A stretch of 64,000 bases of DNA from positions 1,054,001 to 1,118,000 of the forward strand of contig CAVPZW010000008.1 in the NCBI GenBank assembly GCA_963710315.1, in the 5' to 3' direction. This document shows, in pieces, positions 50,285-59,886 of this stretch. Source of the stretch: Palsa-360 sp963710315 (GTDB taxonomy: Bacteria; Acidobacteriota; Terriglobia; Acidiferrales; UBA7541). The notes below the pieces were generated by a model. That model was not told the origin of the DNA. It ran no database searches and saw only the letters and a list, made by a program, of their open reading frames with translations. A program made the translations under genes and the position numbers. The stretch's first letter is position 1; every line of letters starts with the position of its first letter.

Positions 50285-52051
50285 ATGAATGAACAAGGGA
50301 AACACAACGCATCGGAAAAGGGTTCCGCCTTGATCTTCGCCCTGCTGGCAATCCTGGTGCTGAGTGTCCTGGCCGCTACCGTCATGTTTACTTCGCAAGC
50401 GCAAACTTGGACGTCCTTGAATTACCGGGAGACCGCGCAAGCTCGATATGCGGCGGAGGCTGGGGTCCAGGCGACGATCAACTGGCTCGCCAACTCCACT
50501 GGCAGCACTGCTTACGTACCCCCAACCATGGCCTCCAGTTACCCGGGTTTCACGGTCACCAACTACCCCGTGACGTGTACGGCGACGGGGAATGGTTGCA
50601 GCAGCACCACGGCACCCGTGATGCTCTCGTCGACAAGCAGCAACTCGAACTATTATGACCCAACGGGAACAGTCGCCACCAACTTCGCGGCTGTGGCGTC
50701 TGGGACCGTTCCGGGAATTACGGGTGCTTCTTATCAGACTACCGCCACTCTCCTGCGCATGCCTACTGCCACGGCCACTGTTTCCTGGCTGGCCGGCCCG
50801 GCCGTGCAAACTTGGCAGATCGCTTCCGTGGGAACCGTCACGGGCGTTACGACCGCTACTGTACAGGTTGTTGAGACGTTCGACCGGATTACTCAGCCGG
50901 TGTTCACCAATGGTCTGGAGACAACTTCCAATGCCTGTGGTTCCATTACTTTTACAAGTTCCGGAAGCTACACGGACAGTTATAATTCCAATAACGGCCC
51001 GTACAGCACTACCAACAGCCAGACGAGCGGCGGGAATATCGGAACGAATGGGAACGTTTATCTGGGCCCGGGTGTGACCGTTAATGGGACGATTACGGCG
51101 GAAAATACAATCGTAGCGACGTCAAACCAAGCGGGGACAAGCCCCAATCCTCCTTGCCTCAACGGGGTCACGAATAAAACCGGCAACGCCACTTTTGACC
51201 TGGGCACGTACAAGGAATCCGCAACTTTGGTCGCCAAACTTCCCTGGGGGTGTACGGCGCAACCTTGCTACCCGCCTGCGATCAGTAGCACTCAGCCAAA
51301 TATAACCACGAGTCAGAACATAAATTCCCAATGCGCTTCCATCACTGGTTGCACTACGGGCACCGCGGTCAATGTTTACGACGGCCCTGGTAGCAATCAC
51401 TCTGGTAGCACAATTTCTGCAAACGTATACACTCTGGCACCCGGGTCGTACGGAAACCTCACGATCGGAAATACGTCATCCAACAGCGCGGATGTCACTG
51501 TAGTTCACGTTTCAGCCGGGACTTACAACATTAACAGCATTAATATGGGCAGCGACGACGCCCAGGTCGTCGTTGATTCCGGCCCCGTCGTATTTAATAT
51601 GGTCGGGAATTGTTCCTCGGGCTGCCCCACGGAATCCGGTCTTCCCTCGGGCTTTTCTTCAACCGAGATCGTTCATATCTCTGGTGCCGGGGGGCTAAAT
51701 GCCTGCGCACCCTCGGGAGGTACAGGCACTGTAGCCAATCCCGGTAGCTATGGCAATGTTACCTGTGGGACTGCCAAGACCCCGTTCAGCGGAATCCCGG
51801 CGAACATGCAGTTCGTTTACGGTGGAACGAATACCGTGCGGCTCGGTGGAATGCCCTTTGCTGCGGCTATCTACGCGCCAGCAGCCGGCTATTACACGCC
51901 TGGAGCTCCGGTCGGACTTTACGGGAGCGTGATCGCCTCAACATTTAACGATAGCTCCGGTTCTCCCTGGCATTATGACAATGCGCTGGGAGCCACCGGA
52001 ATGAAGGTGGGAGGCTACAAGTCACTCGGCTTCAGTTGGACCAAATTTTGA
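50285..52051 (+). CDS. PilX-like pilus assembly protein, large C-terminal region
   Basis: 588 aa. The N-terminus EKGSALIFALLAILVLSVLAATVMFTSQAQTWTSLNYRETAQARYAAEAG is the PilX N-terminal pattern, with a hydrophobic helix and the AAEAGVQ segment. There is no Glu at +5, as usual for PilX. The remaining ~500 residues are low-charge, Gly/Ser/Thr/Asn-rich beta-sheet (ANVYTLAPGSYGNLTIGNTSSNSADVTVVH), suggesting an adhesive solenoid (inference). Start ATG 50285 after GGAGGAAACC. No pilY1 gene follows; this large protein might fill part of that role. Confidence 0.8.
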   Translation: MNEQGKHNASEKGSALIFALLAILVLSVLAATVMFTSQAQTWTSLNYRETAQARYAAEAGVQATINWLANSTGSTAYVPPTMASSYPGFTVTNYPVTCTATGNGCSSTTAPVMLSSTSSNSNYYDPTGTVATNFAAVASGTVPGITGASYQTTATLLRMPTATATVSWLAGPAVQTWQIASVGTVTGVTTATVQVVETFDRITQPVFTNGLETTSNACGSITFTSSGSYTDSYNSNNGPYSTTNSQTSGGNIGTNGNVYLGPGVTVNGTITAENTIVATSNQAGTSPNPPCLNGVTNKTGNATFDLGTYKESATLVAKLPWGCTAQPCYPPAISSTQPNITTSQNINSQCASITGCTTGTAVNVYDGPGSNHSGSTISANVYTLAPGSYGNLTIGNTSSNSADVTVVHVSAGTYNINSINMGSDDAQVVVDSGPVVFNMVGNCSSGCPTESGLPSGFSSTEIVHISGAGGLNACAPSGGTGTVANPGSYGNVTCGTAKTPFSGIPANMQFVYGGTNTVRLGGMPFAAAIYAPAAGYYTPGAPVGLYGSVIASTFNDSSGSPWHYDNALGATGMKVGGYKSLGFSWTKF

Positions 52052-52393
52052 AGCTTGGCTGGCGCGACTGCTAGGCCCTTTCTCACAACGCAATGATTGC
52101 CGTAAAGGGCTGGGGCGAACATGCGCGGAAAAAGCGAATCGCCCCGTGAGGTGCATCGGGTGCCAGGTGCCTGAAAATGCCGGGATCGGCTATCGCCAAA
52201 ATCCCGGTTTCTCGGGGAGAATGCATTCGAAAAGGCATGAGGAGTGACTGTTTCACCCCGTCTATGCACGTTTTTTTTTATTTTTCGGCGCAAGGCACTA
52301 AAATGGGATGTGCTGTCGAGGCCACAGCGGTCGGTTCCCTGAACTGGCGATTCCAAAAAGGCTCTAGGCCTGCGACCCGATGGAGGCACGTTC
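52052..52393. other. intergenic region, no supported gene
   Basis: 342 bases between the PilX-like gene and the rhomboid gene. Contains GGTGCATCGGGTGCCAGGTGCC (short direct words) and a T8 tract near 52270. No gene supported. The last 130 bases presumably carry the rhomboid promoter. Confidence 0.5.
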
Positions 52394-53890
52394 GTGATCG
52401 TTCCACTTCGCCATGAAAATAACCGCGGCAGGCGCTTGCCGTACATCACTATCACCTTAATTGCCTTGAGCGCGCTGCTATTTTTGGTGGCGCACTATAG
52501 CCTCGACGAGCAGTTCAATCGTCTCGCGGAAGTGCAGTCGCACACGTTACGTCTGGCAGCTGCTTATCCGGATGTACCTCTGAATCAGGGCCAACAGGAA
52601 CTGGTGTCTAACTTCCGTCGCAGCCAGCGGGCAACCTGGGACCAATTTGCCTCCGGGGAACGCAATCCTGAGGACAATTGGGAACTTGAGATGCGCCAGT
52701 CCACGCCCGACCAGATCAAACAAGAGATGATCGGTCTGGGTAGCCAACTGGACCAGATGCGGCAATCCACGATCTTTCAATTTGGTCTTGCTGCGCCGCG
52801 GCCAACTCTGGTCAGCTTTATTACGGCAAATTTCATAGAGGGCAGCTGGCTGCATCTGATCCTCAACTTGTGGTTCTTATGGCTTGTGGGTATGGCGCTG
52901 GAGGAAGTTTGGGGTTCGCCGCTCTATGCGGGCATCTATCTGGTTTCCGGTATAGGGGGATTGATTGTACAAGCACTCGCCAACCGCAGTGGCATGGTTC
53001 CGGTAATCGGAGCCTCAGGGGCAATCGCCGCGCTGCTGGGCGCCTTCCTCGTGCGGTTCTCCACTTCCAAGATACAGTTGGGATTCTTTTACTTGCGGCC
53101 GAAGCTTTTGCGTTTTAGTTTGCCGGCTTTCGTTGTGTTGCCCTTGTGGGTGGCGGGACAATTCGTCTCCAGCCGCCTGTCGCATGAAGCTGGTGGAGCC
53201 TCTTACTGGTCGCAAATCGGCGGCTTTGCGATTGGGTTGACCGCGGCGGCAATCCTGCATTATTCCGGCATCGGAACAAAAATGGAAAAGGCGATGGAGG
53301 CTCAGGTAAGTTGGTCAGCCGATCCGCGCATCGTAAAGGCCAGCGAGTTTCTGGAAGAGAACAATATCGATTCGGCAATTGCCGAACTGCAAGCCCAAAT
53401 TAAGGACAAGCCCGATTGCATCGAAGCTTGGGAACTACTGCCAAGTCTTTACTGGAAGAAAGGGAATATCCCGGCCCACCAGACCGCACTGGAGACCGTC
53501 TGCCGATTGCACGTCAAGAACAAGAATTTTGAAGCGGCATGGCAGGACTATGAAGATTATGCCCGCGCCGGAGGCGAGACCAGCAAAATGCCTTGCGCAA
53601 CCTGGTTCGAACTTTGCCGCAACGCAGAAGACCAACAGGATTGGGATCGTGCATCGGCTGAATATGAAAATCTTGCAAAGGCTTACCCTACGGAGCGGGC
53701 ATCCATCCTCTCGCTGGTTTCCGCTGCGCGAATCCATCTGCGTTTGGGCAATTTGCCGCATGCAAGGGAGCTCTATACCGCTGCCCAATCTTCGCCGGTT
53801 CCGCACCGCGATTGGGATGAAACCATACGCAAGGGCCTTGAAAAAACTGACGTAGGCAGCAGCCGCGAAACGGTTGACGTCCGACAATAA
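52394..53890 (+). CDS. rhomboid-family membrane protein with C-terminal TPR-like domain (probably catalytically inactive)
   Basis: 498 aa. A first membrane helix (ITITLIALSALLFLVAHYSL) precedes a ~110-residue extracytoplasmic insertion. The rhomboid core follows: SWLHLILNLWFLWLVGMALEEVWG, the catalytic serine S208 in GASGAIAALLG, and the final helix YWSQIGGFAIGLTAAAIL. In active rhomboids the last motif reads AHxxG with the catalytic histidine; here that position is Gln274, so proteolysis is probably lost. The C-terminal ~190 residues are TPR-like (EFLEENNIDSAIAELQAQIKDKPDCIEAW). GTG 52394 has GGAGG seven bases upstream. Confidence 0.88.
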   Translation: MIVPLRHENNRGRRLPYITITLIALSALLFLVAHYSLDEQFNRLAEVQSHTLRLAAAYPDVPLNQGQQELVSNFRRSQRATWDQFASGERNPEDNWELEMRQSTPDQIKQEMIGLGSQLDQMRQSTIFQFGLAAPRPTLVSFITANFIEGSWLHLILNLWFLWLVGMALEEVWGSPLYAGIYLVSGIGGLIVQALANRSGMVPVIGASGAIAALLGAFLVRFSTSKIQLGFFYLRPKLLRFSLPAFVVLPLWVAGQFVSSRLSHEAGGASYWSQIGGFAIGLTAAAILHYSGIGTKMEKAMEAQVSWSADPRIVKASEFLEENNIDSAIAELQAQIKDKPDCIEAWELLPSLYWKKGNIPAHQTALETVCRLHVKNKNFEAAWQDYEDYARAGGETSKMPCATWFELCRNAEDQQDWDRASAEYENLAKAYPTERASILSLVSAARIHLRLGNLPHARELYTAAQSSPVPHRDWDETIRKGLEKTDVGSSRETVDVRQ

Positions 53891-54093
53891 CCGTTGAAAA
53901 TTTAACCCACTTCCTCGAAATGGCGCGGATGATGCATTTAGTCGGATACAACTCCCTCAGGAAGTGTCCAGCCATTGCATGCGCTGAGCGACGGTTCTGC
54001 TTGGCGTTTTTGGCAATGCCTCTCCGGTCAGGGTAGTGCGAAATTCTGGCCCGCCGCATAGCAACGATCGAACCTACTGCCTTTATTTGCTTT

Positions 54094-55353
54094 TCATGGC
54101 GCGGGTTTAAACCGCGCGGAAAATGGCGCGGCGGATGCTGGAACCGTGCACGCAAATTGCGCGGGCCAGCCCGGATCGCTGGTCGAGTTCCTGCACAGCG
54201 AGGTGGAATTGTAAAGGACGTTGCCGAGGATTACGGGTCCATCCAGCGGCTCGGCGTAAATTTGATAGGTTTGCGCTGTCCCGACCGGCAATCGCTGCAT
54301 GGAGAACGTGCCGTCGAATTGAGCCGGGCCGGCGCCGCTGCAACTCCATCCGGCCAGCACGGCGGCGGTCACGGTTCCGGTCGCGTTGTTCAGGGCCACC
54401 ACTTGCGCAGGAAAAATGCCGGTAACTCCGGCGGGCGAAATGGGCAGAGCCAGAGGATTCGCGGGCAGCACATGTCCGCTGATCGCGCCGATGTGTGTAA
54501 AGTCGCTGGGGTCCGGATACAGAATGCGCAGACCGGTGCGGTCGTCGTCGGCAAGCGGCGCGTCGGGAGATTGCGCCGTAGGCCTTGTCCCGGTAATTTG
54601 TCCCGGCGGCGCGGCGAAGGGAAACATCATGGCGGCCCACACGCCCGAATGATTGAAGCCGAAGGTGTGGCCAAGCTCGTGCGTCACGATGGACTCAAGG
54701 TCGTAGGAATTGGGGTTCGCGGGCAGCGCTGCGGGAGTGGCGAATGTGGTGTTGGGGTCGTTCGGCAGGAACAAAGTGTCCGCGTCCATGATCTCGCCGA
54801 CGAATGTGGAAGGATTCCCCGTTGCGGGAAGCGGTACGCCGATGGTGTCCGCCGAAACCACGCGCGTGAAGGCCAGAATTCCGAGTGTGAAGCCCGGGTC
54901 GCTTTGATTGAAACAAATCGTATTCAATCCGTCCGTGGAATCGCAAGCCACCTGATTCGGCGTTTGCTGCAGCGGGCCGAGGGTGGACGGCGTGAGCAAG
55001 CTTCCGGAAACGCCTGTCCACACGGCAAGCGACGTTTGAATGACCGTATTGATTTCGGCGATTTGTCCGGTTGGCGTCTGGTCCGCCGTGATGATCGTGA
55101 CTGGGCTTCCGTTCAGCGAGGTGCTCCACTGGCGGTTGATCGAACCCGGCATGGTGTCGTCAAAGCGCGTAAGTTGCGGGCAGGCTATTCCGCCCGATAA
55201 CGACGCGGCTTGGCGCATGTCCGCCACCGTCGTTCCCAGGTCGTAGGCTCCGGAATTCGCGGCGGTGATTTGCAAAAGAAACAGGAAGGCAACCGTTACG
55301 GAAATTGTGTTGCGAATTGTGTTGCGAAAAGTTTGGCGGCAATTTGCGCTCAT
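54094..55353 (-). CDS. secreted matrixin-type zinc metalloprotease
   Basis: 419 aa. Signal peptide (ISVTVAFLFLLQITAANSGA). Zinc-binding motif HELGHTFGFNH (H225, H229, H235) with catalytic Glu226, followed by a methionine turn (AAMMFPFA) and LADDDRTGLRILYP, the standard matrixin ending. Upstream, INTVIQTSLAVWTGVSGS is the usual helix. A C-terminal Ig-like tail of ~120 residues follows. It likely degrades extracellular proteins. The ATG at 55353 overlaps the preceding stop (ATGA). Downstream of two co-transcribed secreted-protein genes. Confidence 0.88.
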   Translation of the reverse strand: MSANCRQTFRNTIRNTISVTVAFLFLLQITAANSGAYDLGTTVADMRQAASLSGGIACPQLTRFDDTMPGSINRQWSTSLNGSPVTIITADQTPTGQIAEINTVIQTSLAVWTGVSGSLLTPSTLGPLQQTPNQVACDSTDGLNTICFNQSDPGFTLGILAFTRVVSADTIGVPLPATGNPSTFVGEIMDADTLFLPNDPNTTFATPAALPANPNSYDLESIVTHELGHTFGFNHSGVWAAMMFPFAAPPGQITGTRPTAQSPDAPLADDDRTGLRILYPDPSDFTHIGAISGHVLPANPLALPISPAGVTGIFPAQVVALNNATGTVTAAVLAGWSCSGAGPAQFDGTFSMQRLPVGTAQTYQIYAEPLDGPVILGNVLYNSTSLCRNSTSDPGWPAQFACTVPASAAPFSARFKPAP

Positions 55354-55913
55354 CTGATTTGTCCCTCGCTGCGCGCAATCGCGGAGGCGATGCGCGCTCG
55401 AAACTCGTCGATCGGCATACGATGAATTCCTTCGGTGCGGAACGTGCGTGTTGCCGTGTCGAACACGGCAAAGGCGCTGGAATCCTGCGTCACGGTTTGG
55501 CTGCCGGTTCGCGGGTCGCGCGAAATTCGGAAAGTTCCCTCCACCCAACCGGCCACGGTGAATCCGCCGGCGGGCGTGCGTTTCAGAAACACCACGGCAT
55601 CGTCGCCGGGATTGAATTTCGGAGTGCCATCCACCTTGGCGGTCAGATGGCCCACGCGTCCGCCCGGCAAGCGTAGCAAGATTTCCGCAGGTAGATTTCC
55701 CTTCATGGTTTCCACGACCTTGACCGTGGTCACCGTCCAGATCGTGCCGTTTTCCCAGCGCGATTCGGCGCCCGCAAAATTCACGCGCGCCACGGCGTCC
55801 GATCCCGCGGCGAGTTGATCGAGGCTCAGCCGCAGCAGCGTGGTGGCGCGAACGGTCGGCAGCGACAGGGCTACGAGCAATAGAGAAAGAAAAATTTGCC
55901 TTTTGATGCGCAT
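55350..55913 (-). CDS. secreted protein associated with the matrixin protease
   Basis: 187 aa. A signal peptide (IFLSLLLVALSLPTVRAT), then TLLRLSLDQLAAGSDAVARVNFAGAESRW, a beta-rich domain with FNPGDDAVVFLKR, and a C-terminal helix RMPIDEFRARIASAIARSEG. This pattern recurs as a short protein next to matrixins in Acidobacteriota; I know no activity for it. Possibly an inhibitor or chaperone of the protease (inference from position). It overlaps the protease gene by 4 bases and starts 3 bases after the Ig-repeat gene stop. Confidence 0.78.
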   Translation of the reverse strand: MRIKRQIFLSLLLVALSLPTVRATTLLRLSLDQLAAGSDAVARVNFAGAESRWENGTIWTVTTVKVVETMKGNLPAEILLRLPGGRVGHLTAKVDGTPKFNPGDDAVVFLKRTPAGGFTVAGWVEGTFRISRDPRTGSQTVTQDSSAFAVFDTATRTFRTEGIHRMPIDEFRARIASAIARSEGQIR

Positions 55914-55916
55914 GAT

Positions 55917-58442
55917 TTATTGCACCTCGATCGAGCCGGTTCCGGCGGCTTCATCGCCTGCCGGGTCTGTCACAAAGAGCGTTCGCGGGCCCGGGGCGGC
56001 CGTGGCGGGAACCAGCAGCGTCAAATGGACAATCCCCAGGCCCAGCGGCTCGCGATTGATGACCGTGATGTCCGGAGCCGGCGGTCCGCTGACCGTAAAC
56101 GTGTAGGAAGTAGAGAGTCCGCTTACGGAAAAAACGCACAGGTCTCCAGTTCCATTTCCCGTGGCGGGCCGCTGGATGAGCACAGGGCTCCCGGCCAGAG
56201 TGCAGGAGCCTGTCGCCACGGAGTAGGCACCGATGGCGGCGATGTTCAGGCTTACATTGCTTGAAGCTCCCGATCCGCCGTTGGTGCTCAGTTCCACTAC
56301 TACGATGTCGTCACCAGTGCTCGTGGGCGCGCTCGGCGTGAGAGGGATCGTGCCCGTCCCAGAGCCCTGCGCCAGCACCACGAACGTTTGCGTATTGGAG
56401 AGCGTTCCGTCAGGATTCCTCAATTGCACGCTAAGATTTCCCGGCGATTGCAGATCGGCGAAACCAAGCGACGTAATGCATTGCGTGATCGACGCGCAGG
56501 ACGTGGTTCGCGCCGTGCCCGCCACCAGGATCGTGGAACCCGGTCCGGGAATTGTCGCAGCAAAATTGTTTCCGGTGAGCAGCAAAGTAAAGCCGCCGGC
56601 CGTGCCCGCATAAGCGCTGGTGGGAGCGAGAGAGAAGATGGCCGGGTTGCTCGTAATCGTGACCGTTGCAATTCCCGACTGGGTGATGTCTTCGGAACTG
56701 ATGGCCACAATATCAATCAGATTGGGCGATGGCGCGGCCGCTGGCGCAATGAAAAGCCCGCTGGCATCGATCGTTCCACAAGCCCCCGAAACGCCGCATC
56801 CAGTTCCCGCGACCTGCCAGATAACTTGTTGATTCTGCGTGCCCGTGACGGTCGCCGTGAAGCGCAAAGGCTGCGTGCCTGCCAATGCCGCGCTGCCCGG
56901 CTGAATGCTGACAACAACGTGGGGAAGAATCGTGATACTGGCCGTGCCGCTTTTGGTGACGTCCGCTTGGCTTGTTGCCGTAATTGTGACTGGGTTGGGA
57001 GAAGGCAATCCAGCCGGCGCAATATAGTTGACGCTTCCGCCGTTGCTGGCGGAAACCGGCTGGCACGGGCTGGACCCCGTCACGCAAATCTGCCCGGTCA
57101 CAGAATTTCCGCCAGCGATTCCATTGACTAACCAGGACACGTTTTGATTGGGCGTGCTGTTCACCAGCACGGTGAAAGTTTGTCTCTCGTTTAGGGCCAG
57201 TGAGGCGCTCGCGGGCGTCAGCGTCACGCTTATGGGGGCAGTGAAGGTGACTGTAGCGCTGCCGGAAATGTTGGGATCCGCATTGCTGCGCGCATGGATG
57301 GTCACCGAACCGCCCGCCGGCTGTGTTTGCGGAGCCGTGTACGTTGTGCTGTCCGGAGTGATTTGTGAATTCAGGATGAAGCCGACCGTTGAGTTCCCGC
57401 CGACCACTCCGTTCACGTCCCACGTGACCGTCGAATCGAGCGCTCCCGTTACCGTGACCTGAAACGGCTGCGTGCTTCCAAGCGGCACGGTCGCAGCCGT
57501 GGGCGATACCAAGACGCTGATCACCGGGAGAATGGTTACGGAAACAGACGCGGCTTTGGTTGGATCGGCTTGCGGCGTGGCAATGATTCGCACAGTTGCT
57601 GGCGAAGGCGGAGTCGCAGGTGCGGCATACACGCCGCTCGAGGAAATTGTTCCACACGCCGCGCCGCTGCAGCCCGTTCCCGTGACGCTCCAGGAAATCA
57701 CCCGGCTGGGATTGGAGTTCGCGGCTGGCGTGAGCGTGGCCACGTACGTGGCGGTGTTGTTCGCGTTGACTGAAGATGGCCCCGTCACGCCCAGAGTGAA
57801 TGTACTCGTGACGCTAATCGTGGCAACGCCGCTCTTGGATGGATCGGCCACGCTCGTGGCGGCCAGAGAAACGGTCGCTGGCACGGGAAGAATTTGCGGC
57901 GCCGTGTACGCTCCGGTTGAATCCACCGTTCCGCATGCGGCGCCCGTGCATCCGGTACCGGAAAGAGCCCATGTTACCGATCGATTTGGATTGCCCGCTG
58001 AATTCACGGTGGCCGTGAATTGCCGCACGGCTCCCAGCTCGACTGGCGCTGCCTGCGGCGAAGTGGACACGATGATGTCGCTGGCAATCGTCACTTGCGC
58101 GGTGGAACTCTTGCTGGGGTCCGCCACGCTTGTGGCTGTCACGGATATGGCATTGGGCGCGGGGAGATTTGCCGGAGCCGTGTAGATGCCGTTCGCGTTG
58201 ATGGTTCCGACGGCGGCATTTCCGCCGAGAATTCCATTCACGCTCCAGGTAACAGACGTATTTGTTGTACCGCTTACGACCGCGATGAACGTTTGCGGCT
58301 CGCCCAACAGCACGGTTGCGATCGGGGGCGCGACCTGCACGGTAATATTGGGGGGGGGCTGCGACGGGCCTGTTCCCACGACTCCGCTACAGCCCAGGAA
58401 TGACGCGACGAGAAGCAGCGCTGGACGCCAATGAAACGCCAT
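55917..58442 (-). CDS. large cell-surface protein with about seven Ig-like repeats and a TIG domain
   Basis: About 841 aa. Signal (RPALLLVASFLGCSG) with a possible lipobox cysteine at residue 18. Then come roughly seven repeats of ~80-90 residues, each with a variant of TVxLG-xxQxFxAxVxGTxNxxVTWxVNG and YTAPAxLPxPxxVTxTATSxADPxKSGTAxVTI. Next is an IPT/TIG-like domain (FSLAPTSAYAGTAGGFTLLLTGNNF) and a beta-rich C-terminus with conserved cysteines (SCTLAGSPVL, DLCVFSV). Repeats 2, 3 and 7 share GTGC...ACGT. Likely an adhesin or envelope component. Start 58442 chosen for the signal peptide; two further in-frame starts exist up to 58526. First gene of the matrixin operon. Confidence 0.83.
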   Translation of the reverse strand: MAFHWRPALLLVASFLGCSGVVGTGPSQPPPNITVQVAPPIATVLLGEPQTFIAVVSGTTNTSVTWSVNGILGGNAAVGTINANGIYTAPANLPAPNAISVTATSVADPSKSSTAQVTIASDIIVSTSPQAAPVELGAVRQFTATVNSAGNPNRSVTWALSGTGCTGAACGTVDSTGAYTAPQILPVPATVSLAATSVADPSKSGVATISVTSTFTLGVTGPSSVNANNTATYVATLTPAANSNPSRVISWSVTGTGCSGAACGTISSSGVYAAPATPPSPATVRIIATPQADPTKAASVSVTILPVISVLVSPTAATVPLGSTQPFQVTVTGALDSTVTWDVNGVVGGNSTVGFILNSQITPDSTTYTAPQTQPAGGSVTIHARSNADPNISGSATVTFTAPISVTLTPASASLALNERQTFTVLVNSTPNQNVSWLVNGIAGGNSVTGQICVTGSSPCQPVSASNGGSVNYIAPAGLPSPNPVTITATSQADVTKSGTASITILPHVVVSIQPGSAALAGTQPLRFTATVTGTQNQQVIWQVAGTGCGVSGACGTIDASGLFIAPAAAPSPNLIDIVAISSEDITQSGIATVTITSNPAIFSLAPTSAYAGTAGGFTLLLTGNNFAATIPGPGSTILVAGTARTTSCASITQCITSLGFADLQSPGNLSVQLRNPDGTLSNTQTFVVLAQGSGTGTIPLTPSAPTSTGDDIVVVELSTNGGSGASSNVSLNIAAIGAYSVATGSCTLAGSPVLIQRPATGNGTGDLCVFSVSGLSTSYTFTVSGPPAPDITVINREPLGLGIVHLTLLVPATAAPGPRTLFVTDPAGDEAAGTGSIEVQ

Positions 58443-58864
58443 TCGAGCCGGGTGGCAACGTCCGCGAAGTTTCGTGCTTCTTTCCATTGCCTCGTGGAAT
58501 GCACGCGGTGTGCCAACGTGGTGCATCGAGAAAATTGCGCTCCTTGCAAATATTTTTTGGGATTGGAAGTAGGCAGGAATTTCTGCAACGCTTGCGCGTT
58601 CAGTATGTTGCCGGACTTTGGTCCGCGGAATTCAATGCGCGATAAAACTTTTCAGAGCCAATCACATTCCGAGCTGAAACATATTTTGTGCCGAGTTGGG
58701 AATTGCAATCGGGAAGCGTGATTCAATTTGGGGCAGGCTGCTATTTCTTCGCGCGCTCACGTGCGGCTACTGCTTCCGGCAGATCCTTAGTTGATACGAT
58801 AAGTTGGTAGTGGGTCAGTTTGCAAAGTTGAGACGTTTTGCTATACACCAACCGAAACAAAGCT
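58443..58864. other. intergenic region, no supported gene
   Basis: 422 bases upstream of the Ig-repeat gene (which may start as far up as 58526). Short plus-strand frames are shadows or unlikely. Contains CAAATATTTTTTGGG near 58546, a possible promoter region for the minus-strand operon. No repeat element. Confidence 0.5.
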
Positions 58865-59386
58865 TCATCGGATGGATATGAGCAACCCGCCGCTTATGCC
58901 AAGCGATTGCTCATGTCCGCGCCCAAAGTTGTAGTCGTAACCCGGTTCGAGGTACCAGCCGAACCGATGCTTCCCTACAGAAGGCCAGAACATGAAATCC
59001 CCTATGGCTTCACCGGAGATTGAGTTTGTGGTAATCCCGTTTTGTCTCGTATGAACCCACTCGGGACCAACGCCGAACATAAACTCCACTTTTTTGGAGA
59101 GAGTCCAAGGCTTCTTGAACAGCAGGTCAACATCCCATTCTGTCGAGTGCGGGCCAAAGAGTGGCGTAACGCCTGCCTCAAGTTCGAGCCAATGCTCGAT
59201 AGGCGTAACTTCAACCGCGAAGTCAGGGCCGAAACTCGAACCGCCGCCTGTCAGGCTCTGGCTAGCAGCAGCCCCGACCTCGACGACCGCAATTTCCTTA
59301 TCGACTTCGACCGACTGCGCCGCAGCGTTTCCTGCACAGAGAAACAAAGACACTATCACCAGGGTTATTGTCGCGTTCACGAGCAC
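58865..59386 (-). CDS. secreted outer-membrane-barrel-like protein
   Basis: 173 aa with a signal peptide (ATITLVIVSLFLCAGNAAAQS). The mature part shows alternating beta strands ending in aromatic residues (WLELEAGVTPLF, TEWDVDLLFKKPWTL, VEFMFGVGPEWVHT, GDFMFWPSVGKHRFGWYLEPGYDYNFG, SLGISGGLLISIR), the pattern of small outer-membrane beta-barrels. The last strand ends in isoleucine-arginine rather than phenylalanine. GTG start (59386 or 59380) behind AGAGG. Function unknown. Confidence 0.75.
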   Translation of the reverse strand: MLVNATITLVIVSLFLCAGNAAAQSVEVDKEIAVVEVGAAASQSLTGGGSSFGPDFAVEVTPIEHWLELEAGVTPLFGPHSTEWDVDLLFKKPWTLSKKVEFMFGVGPEWVHTRQNGITTNSISGEAIGDFMFWPSVGKHRFGWYLEPGYDYNFGRGHEQSLGISGGLLISIR

Positions 59387-59520
59387 CTCTCACGATTCGA
59401 GGGAGATTTTACAGCATCCCACTTTGGATTTGGGATGCAAACTCCTGCACGGCTTGTGAACTCAAACTGACCCACTACTGGAAAGTTGACATGGTTGCCT
59501 GTCAATTGAATAATCTTTAT

Positions 59521-59886
59521 ATGCCTCGTCCAGAAACCGCGCACCGCGTCAAAAGTTATTCCGCAGCGACAGGCTATGTGTACCAATATTATTTTTACGA
59601 AGTGGAAAAGTCCAAGCGCGGCGCGGCAGCGGGGACCGAGTACGTGTATATGGCTTCGGTCGACCGCAAGCATGTTTTTCCCGTGCGAATTTTTGTGCTG
59701 AAGGACTCGTTGGAAAGATGGTCCGCCCGCACCGGACGCGCATTCACCGGAACGGAAGAATACGCCGTCGCCAAAATGCGCCTGTTTCAAGCGTTCGACG
59801 AGTTGCAAGGGTTTTCAACGAAAACACCCGACCTCACGGTCGATGAATCAAACCTCGACGCGCTCTTGGCGCAATTGGATCTCTGA
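59521..59886 (+). CDS. conserved hypothetical cytosolic protein
   Basis: 121 aa from ATG 59521; residues begin MPRPETAHRVKSYSAATGYVYQYYFYEVEKSKRG. No signal peptide or membrane helix. The central segment YVYMASVDRKHVFPVRIFVLKDSLERWSARTGR and a helical C-terminus look like a small alpha/beta domain, well formed but of no family known to me. An upstream in-frame ATG (59491) is possible. Stand-alone between genes of opposite strand. Confidence 0.65.
   Translation: MPRPETAHRVKSYSAATGYVYQYYFYEVEKSKRGAAAGTEYVYMASVDRKHVFPVRIFVLKDSLERWSARTGRAFTGTEEYAVAKMRLFQAFDELQGFSTKTPDLTVDESNLDALLAQLDL

Noticed and set aside
54157..55200. 347-codon plus-strand open frame opposite the matrixin gene
   Set aside because: The minus strand has HELGH, a signal peptide and operon overlap; the plus frame is Arg/Gly-rich noise.
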